Of a stretch of DNA of 64,000 nucleotides, positions 61,336-64,000 are shown in pieces (position 1 is the first letter of the stretch; the number at the start of each line of letters is the position of its first letter). The DNA is from Anaerolineaceae bacterium. GTDB lineage: Bacteria > Chloroflexota > Anaerolineae > Anaerolineales > Anaerolineaceae. A program made the position numbers and the translations under genes. The stretch lies in NCBI GenBank assembly GCA_016841525.1, contig JAENYZ010000001.1, positions 434,001-498,000 of the forward strand. Reading direction: 5' to 3'. Below the pieces are notes generated by a model. The model was not told the origin of the DNA, ran no database searches, and worked only from the letters and a program-made list of their open reading frames with translations.

Positions 61336-61707
61336 TTATCTCAAGCTTGTTCTGAATAAACGACGTAGGAGTTTAATTCCTGACATGATGATAGCACACA
61401 CCAAACCGGCTATCACGCCCATCACAGCCGCCTCAGTGCCAGTGAAAAGCACCTTGCTGTCTTGAAAGTTGGCATCTCCTTTACCCAGCAAGATCCCGAT
61501 CTTGCTGTTCTCAATATGAGCCTGGTTCCCCGTGATAAGCACACCGTTGACTCCGTTTTGTAGATGCAGATCACGGCCTGCAACGCCTATCTGGCATATG
61601 CTGTTGGTGGCGATCAAATCACGTCCGGCAGCAATCCCAGCTGCTGCACTGTCGACAAGGTGGGCATCCTGCTCAGGCGCAAGATAGCCAATGATTTTCT
61701 TTTCCAT
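61336..61707 (-). CDS. short beta-repeat protein with C-terminal membrane helix
   Basis: The 123-residue protein has a first part of about 90 residues with alternating short strands and recurrent AGRDL/GNQ/ENSKIG steps, like a small right-handed beta-helix (bactofilin- or pentapeptide-like in look). It is followed by one membrane helix (about 94-114) and a basic C-terminus RLFRTSLR, so it is probably tail-anchored. AAAGG precedes the ATG. I recognise the type as common in Anaerolineae, but no function is known. Confidence 0.65.
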   Translation of the reverse strand: MEKKIIGYLAPEQDAHLVDSAAAGIAAGRDLIATNSICQIGVAGRDLHLQNGVNGVLITGNQAHIENSKIGILLGKGDANFQDSKVLFTGTEAAVMGVIAGLVCAIIMSGIKLLRRLFRTSLR

Positions 61708-62230
61708 CTTTATTTGCCTTTCAAATCTTATTTACAATTTCTTGTGATTAGCTTACGTCACTATTAATATTATTACAGGATTCTTCTATGCATTCAATGT
61801 GATCTGGACCCAATCGCAGACCCCTGCAGTTTGCTGCCCAATGGCAGGGGTTCAGGGGAAAAATAGAAATAAATTTGCAGCTCGTGGTGGTTAACTGGTA
61901 GGTGGTAGTTGGTAGCTGGTAGTTGGTAGCAAGAAAACGGGAGACTGAGCACCCTCTGTTTCACTTTGGGTGTTCCGCTTCGCTCCAGAATGGGAGGGTT
62001 TTTGGGATACTCAACAGCTTCAGTCTTTAACCGCCTTTACATCGTGATCACAAAAGCCAGCAGAATGAAATTATCATCCGATCCATGTTGGCTGCTCAAA
62101 AGCATATATTTCAGCAAGGAGACTTAAAGTTTAATTCAATCAGGGCTCGTTGGATCAGCACACAGCGGGAGGTCGTCCATAGAGATCTCAAGGTAGATTG
62201 ACGGCGCTAAGGAGATAGAAAAGAGACAGC
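61708..62230. repeat. spacer with heptanucleotide runs and a repeat module
   Basis: GGTAGGTGGTAGTTGGTAGCTGGTAGTTGGTAGC at about 61890-61930 forms seven-base units; a TGTTCCGCTTCGCTCCAG module lies at about 61971. The remainder shows no supported gene. Confidence 0.7.
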
Positions 62231-62986
62231 CTATCTCTGATCCCGGATAAGCTCGTAGAGGATGTTTGTCTCGAGAGAGGGCTCAGCATCCAGCTCTTCC
62301 TTCAGCACGAGACGGCACTTGACATATTGCGCCAGGGCTTCGCTTCTGCGTCCGGTGAGGGCCAGGAGCCGGATCACCTGCTGGTAGGCTTCCTCGCACC
62401 AGGGCTCCAGATCCAATTGCCTCCGGGCCAGTGCCAGTGCCTGTTCATATTCACCCTGCCTTGTATACGCTTGAACAAGGAGATTGAGAGTTTCTATCAT
62501 CAAACGCTTGTACCGTTCTCGGCACAGGAGCATCCATTGCTCACAGGCTGAACTGTCGGCAATGTTGAAACCCTCCAGGAAGTCCCCTCTGTAGAGGCGG
62601 ATTGCTTCTTCTAGCCGGGTGGTGGGTTGCTGTCCAAGCGGATTGATCAGGCTTGCAAAAGCTAAACTGTCAACCCAGACGTCGCAGGCCGGATTGAGGC
62701 AGACCGTTTTTTCAGTGACGAGCAGGAAAGGGGGGCCAGTTGGGGTACGGTCTCCGAGCAAGCGGCGTAGATTACAAAGCACACGCCGAAGGTTGTTGCG
62801 GGCTGCCGCTTCCGTGCGTTCGGGCCACAGGAGGCAAGCCAGCTTCTCACGGTGGTGCGGCTGCTGGGATTCCTCGATCAGGTATGCCAGAAACATCCTC
62901 TCCTTATCCGATTCAAAGCCGGTGAGAGGGGTTCTGTCCAGGTTGACTTGCATGGTGCCAAGCAAATAGACCGACAGACGAACCAT
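62231..62986 (-). CDS. BTAD (SARP/AfsR-type) transcriptional activator, short form
   Basis: The 251-residue protein combines an OmpR-like winged helix (about 1-95; LLGTMQVNLD, LLWPERTEAAARNNLRRVLCNLRRLL) and a bacterial transcriptional activator domain (about 105-250) with YRGDFLEGF, REGEYEQALALARRQLDLEPWCEEAYQQVIRL-like TPR helices and LDAEPSLET. It ends at the BTAD domain and lacks the NB-ARC and C-terminal TPR part of full AfsR-type proteins. AGGAG is 7 bp before the ATG. BTAD regulators usually activate nearby or secondary-metabolism genes. The partial secreted protein to the right is divergent and could be a target. Confidence 0.9.
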   Translation of the reverse strand: MVRLSVYLLGTMQVNLDRTPLTGFESDKERMFLAYLIEESQQPHHREKLACLLWPERTEAAARNNLRRVLCNLRRLLGDRTPTGPPFLLVTEKTVCLNPACDVWVDSLAFASLINPLGQQPTTRLEEAIRLYRGDFLEGFNIADSSACEQWMLLCRERYKRLMIETLNLLVQAYTRQGEYEQALALARRQLDLEPWCEEAYQQVIRLLALTGRRSEALAQYVKCRLVLKEELDAEPSLETNILYELIRDQR

Positions 62987-63532
62987 TCTCAGCTCCTCTT
63001 AACACGCAAGCCAGTGTTTTTGGATGTAATTTAATTATACAACAGGTGTTATCCGGCTGCAATTTTCTGTCTATTGGCGAAGATTGAGGCCGCTTTCCGA
63101 ACGTTTTCCGAACGCACAAATGGTAGACTATTCTCATTCGAGCGCTTGGGAGCTGCAATGACCCACGAAAGGATAGGGGCTGGAGAGGCACAGGACGATT
63201 TCGCCTTCCTACTGCACATGTGGTGGTAGATGGAGAGCGAATTGCCCTTTTTGCGCGTTCCTGTTCAGAATCCCCACTCGGGTGAGAAGGTAGGTTTGCC
63301 AGCCTGGAATAGTGCTTCGATTATCTGCTGCAAGAGGTGACTGTGGAACCTGATTCTGAGGGGGAGCTGAGATGTCATGACCAACACTGGATACTGTGAA
63401 TGATCACCGAGTTTAGATGGAGCAATGACCTAGGGAGGGCGATCAATGGAAAGGAGGTAATAGGCTTTTTACTGGTCATGGCCAGGCCAAGGTTACAAAG
63501 CACAATCTTGAGAAAGCATGAAAGGAGTCAAA
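62987..63532. promoter_or_regulatory. divergent intergenic region between the BTAD and secreted-protein genes
   Basis: It shows the direct repeat TTTCCGAACG at about 63093-63113 (two copies 11 bp apart), the style of direct repeat that SARP-type activators can bind. No gene is supported. AAAGGAG before 63533 is the ribosome site of the next gene. Confidence 0.5.
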
Positions 63533-64000
63533 ATGAGCACGCGAGTACGTTCGATAATGACTGTTTTTATTCTCCTGGTCCTGCTAGGTGTGACTGCGGG
63601 GCCAGCGTCTGCTGGAACAAAGACCTATATTACCGCCTACGAGTGCTGCGAGGTCAGTGAATTTGCGGGCAAGGAATTCTTTCCCGATGGCAGGTATCAC
63701 ATCCGAGGGGCCATCTCTACTTTTACTTTCTGGTCTGAAGATCCCCGCCTCGATGATGCCATAAATCGAATCACCCTGAATGCAAACTTTGTCTTGATGG
63801 ATCCGCCGATCTATGCAGCCGGTAATATGTGGGGCAAATTTGTCATCACCAATGATGGGGGATGGTGGGAAGGCACGTGGACTGGGGTAAGGGAGAAGAA
63901 CGGCTTCTCGTACTTCCACTTCGTGGGTCATGGCGGCGGCGGTTACGAAGGCCTGGAGCTTCGCATTCGAGGAGAACGGCTGGACCCGGACCCATCGGTC
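63533..64000 (+). CDS. secreted protein of unknown function (partial, runs off right edge)
   Basis: The frame is open for 156 codons from ATG 63533, behind an AAAGGAG site. Residues 1-27 are a signal peptide (ending GPASAG). The mature part begins with TYITAYECCEVSE and continues as a beta-rich domain with many Trp and Gly (GGWWEGTWTGVRE, VGHGGGGYEGLELRIRGE). Similar beta domains are found in uncharacterised exported proteins of environmental bacteria. The stop is beyond the window. The divergent BTAD gene may regulate it. Confidence 0.75.
   Translation, partial: MSTRVRSIMTVFILLVLLGVTAGPASAGTKTYITAYECCEVSEFAGKEFFPDGRYHIRGAISTFTFWSEDPRLDDAINRITLNANFVLMDPPIYAAGNMWGKFVITNDGGWWEGTWTGVREKNGFSYFHFVGHGGGGYEGLELRIRGERLDPDPSV

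Overview
The window most likely comes from a member of the Chloroflexota, probably class Anaerolineae. The evidence is indirect: a SpoVS gene without other sporulation genes, a LAL/MalT-type LuxR regulator and a BTAD regulator, secreted proteins with Thr-Pro or Glu-Pro-Thr-Pro linkers and a Y(F)LP(L/M)I motif, a glucose/sorbosone dehydrogenase and a lipoprotein alpha-2-macroglobulin. No complete RNA gene or core housekeeping operon is present, so the placement is moderate in confidence.

Positions 1-15967 are a mostly AT-rich accessory island with many defence-type or broken genes on both strands. They include a membrane zinc-ribbon/TPR protein cut by the window edge, a truncated BrxA (BREX), an ApeA-like HEPN protein and a DUF6508 protein. 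A sigma-70-region-4/HARE-HTH/HEPN-like gene follows, interrupted by one in-frame stop, then a degraded IS256 transposase. Next is a GC-richer two-gene conflict module: a Trypco1-type protein and a 1784-residue trypsin-NACHT-HEAT protein, with the start of another trypsin-like protease overlapping its stop codon. The island ends at a 3' half tRNA (CCA encoded, anticodon loop kept), a typical integrase attachment site. A sequence of about 113 bp next to it recurs at 1715-1827, exactly where BrxA is cut off.

Positions 16000-25000 return to GC-richer chromosomal genes (GH3 beta-glucosidase, DegV, SpoVS) separated by dense repeats, plus an OLD-family nuclease. From 25500 to 36000 lies a second AT-rich accessory block. 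It holds a membrane-anchored SNase/HhH/Excalibur nuclease with a ComEC-like secreted metallo-hydrolase, a DUF4238 protein, a membrane protein, and a complete type III restriction-modification pair (mod-res). From 36000 to 64000 the content is mixed: a PPOX-family flavoprotein, a DUF4397-like secreted protein, an aldo/keto reductase, an alpha/beta hydrolase, a 5'-nucleotidase, a 2024-residue alpha-2-macroglobulin without the thioester, a methyltransferase, a CPBP protease operon, a LuxR/LAL regulator, an intact PQQ-type sugar dehydrogenase with two decayed copies, a BTAD regulator and a partial secreted protein. An hsdM fragment is fused to one decayed dehydrogenase copy.

Intergenic DNA is unusually repetitive. 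There are tandem arrays of 57, 71 and 72 bp, a 438-bp-period duplication, degenerate heptanucleotide runs, a dispersed CCCCCTGAAGGGGG hairpin module, and MITE-like GAAGCAATCTCA inverted repeats. The strongest candidate for an under-described system is the Trypco1 / trypsin-NACHT-HEAT module with its unusual low-complexity insert. The other lead is the nested tRNA-integrated structure that carries it.
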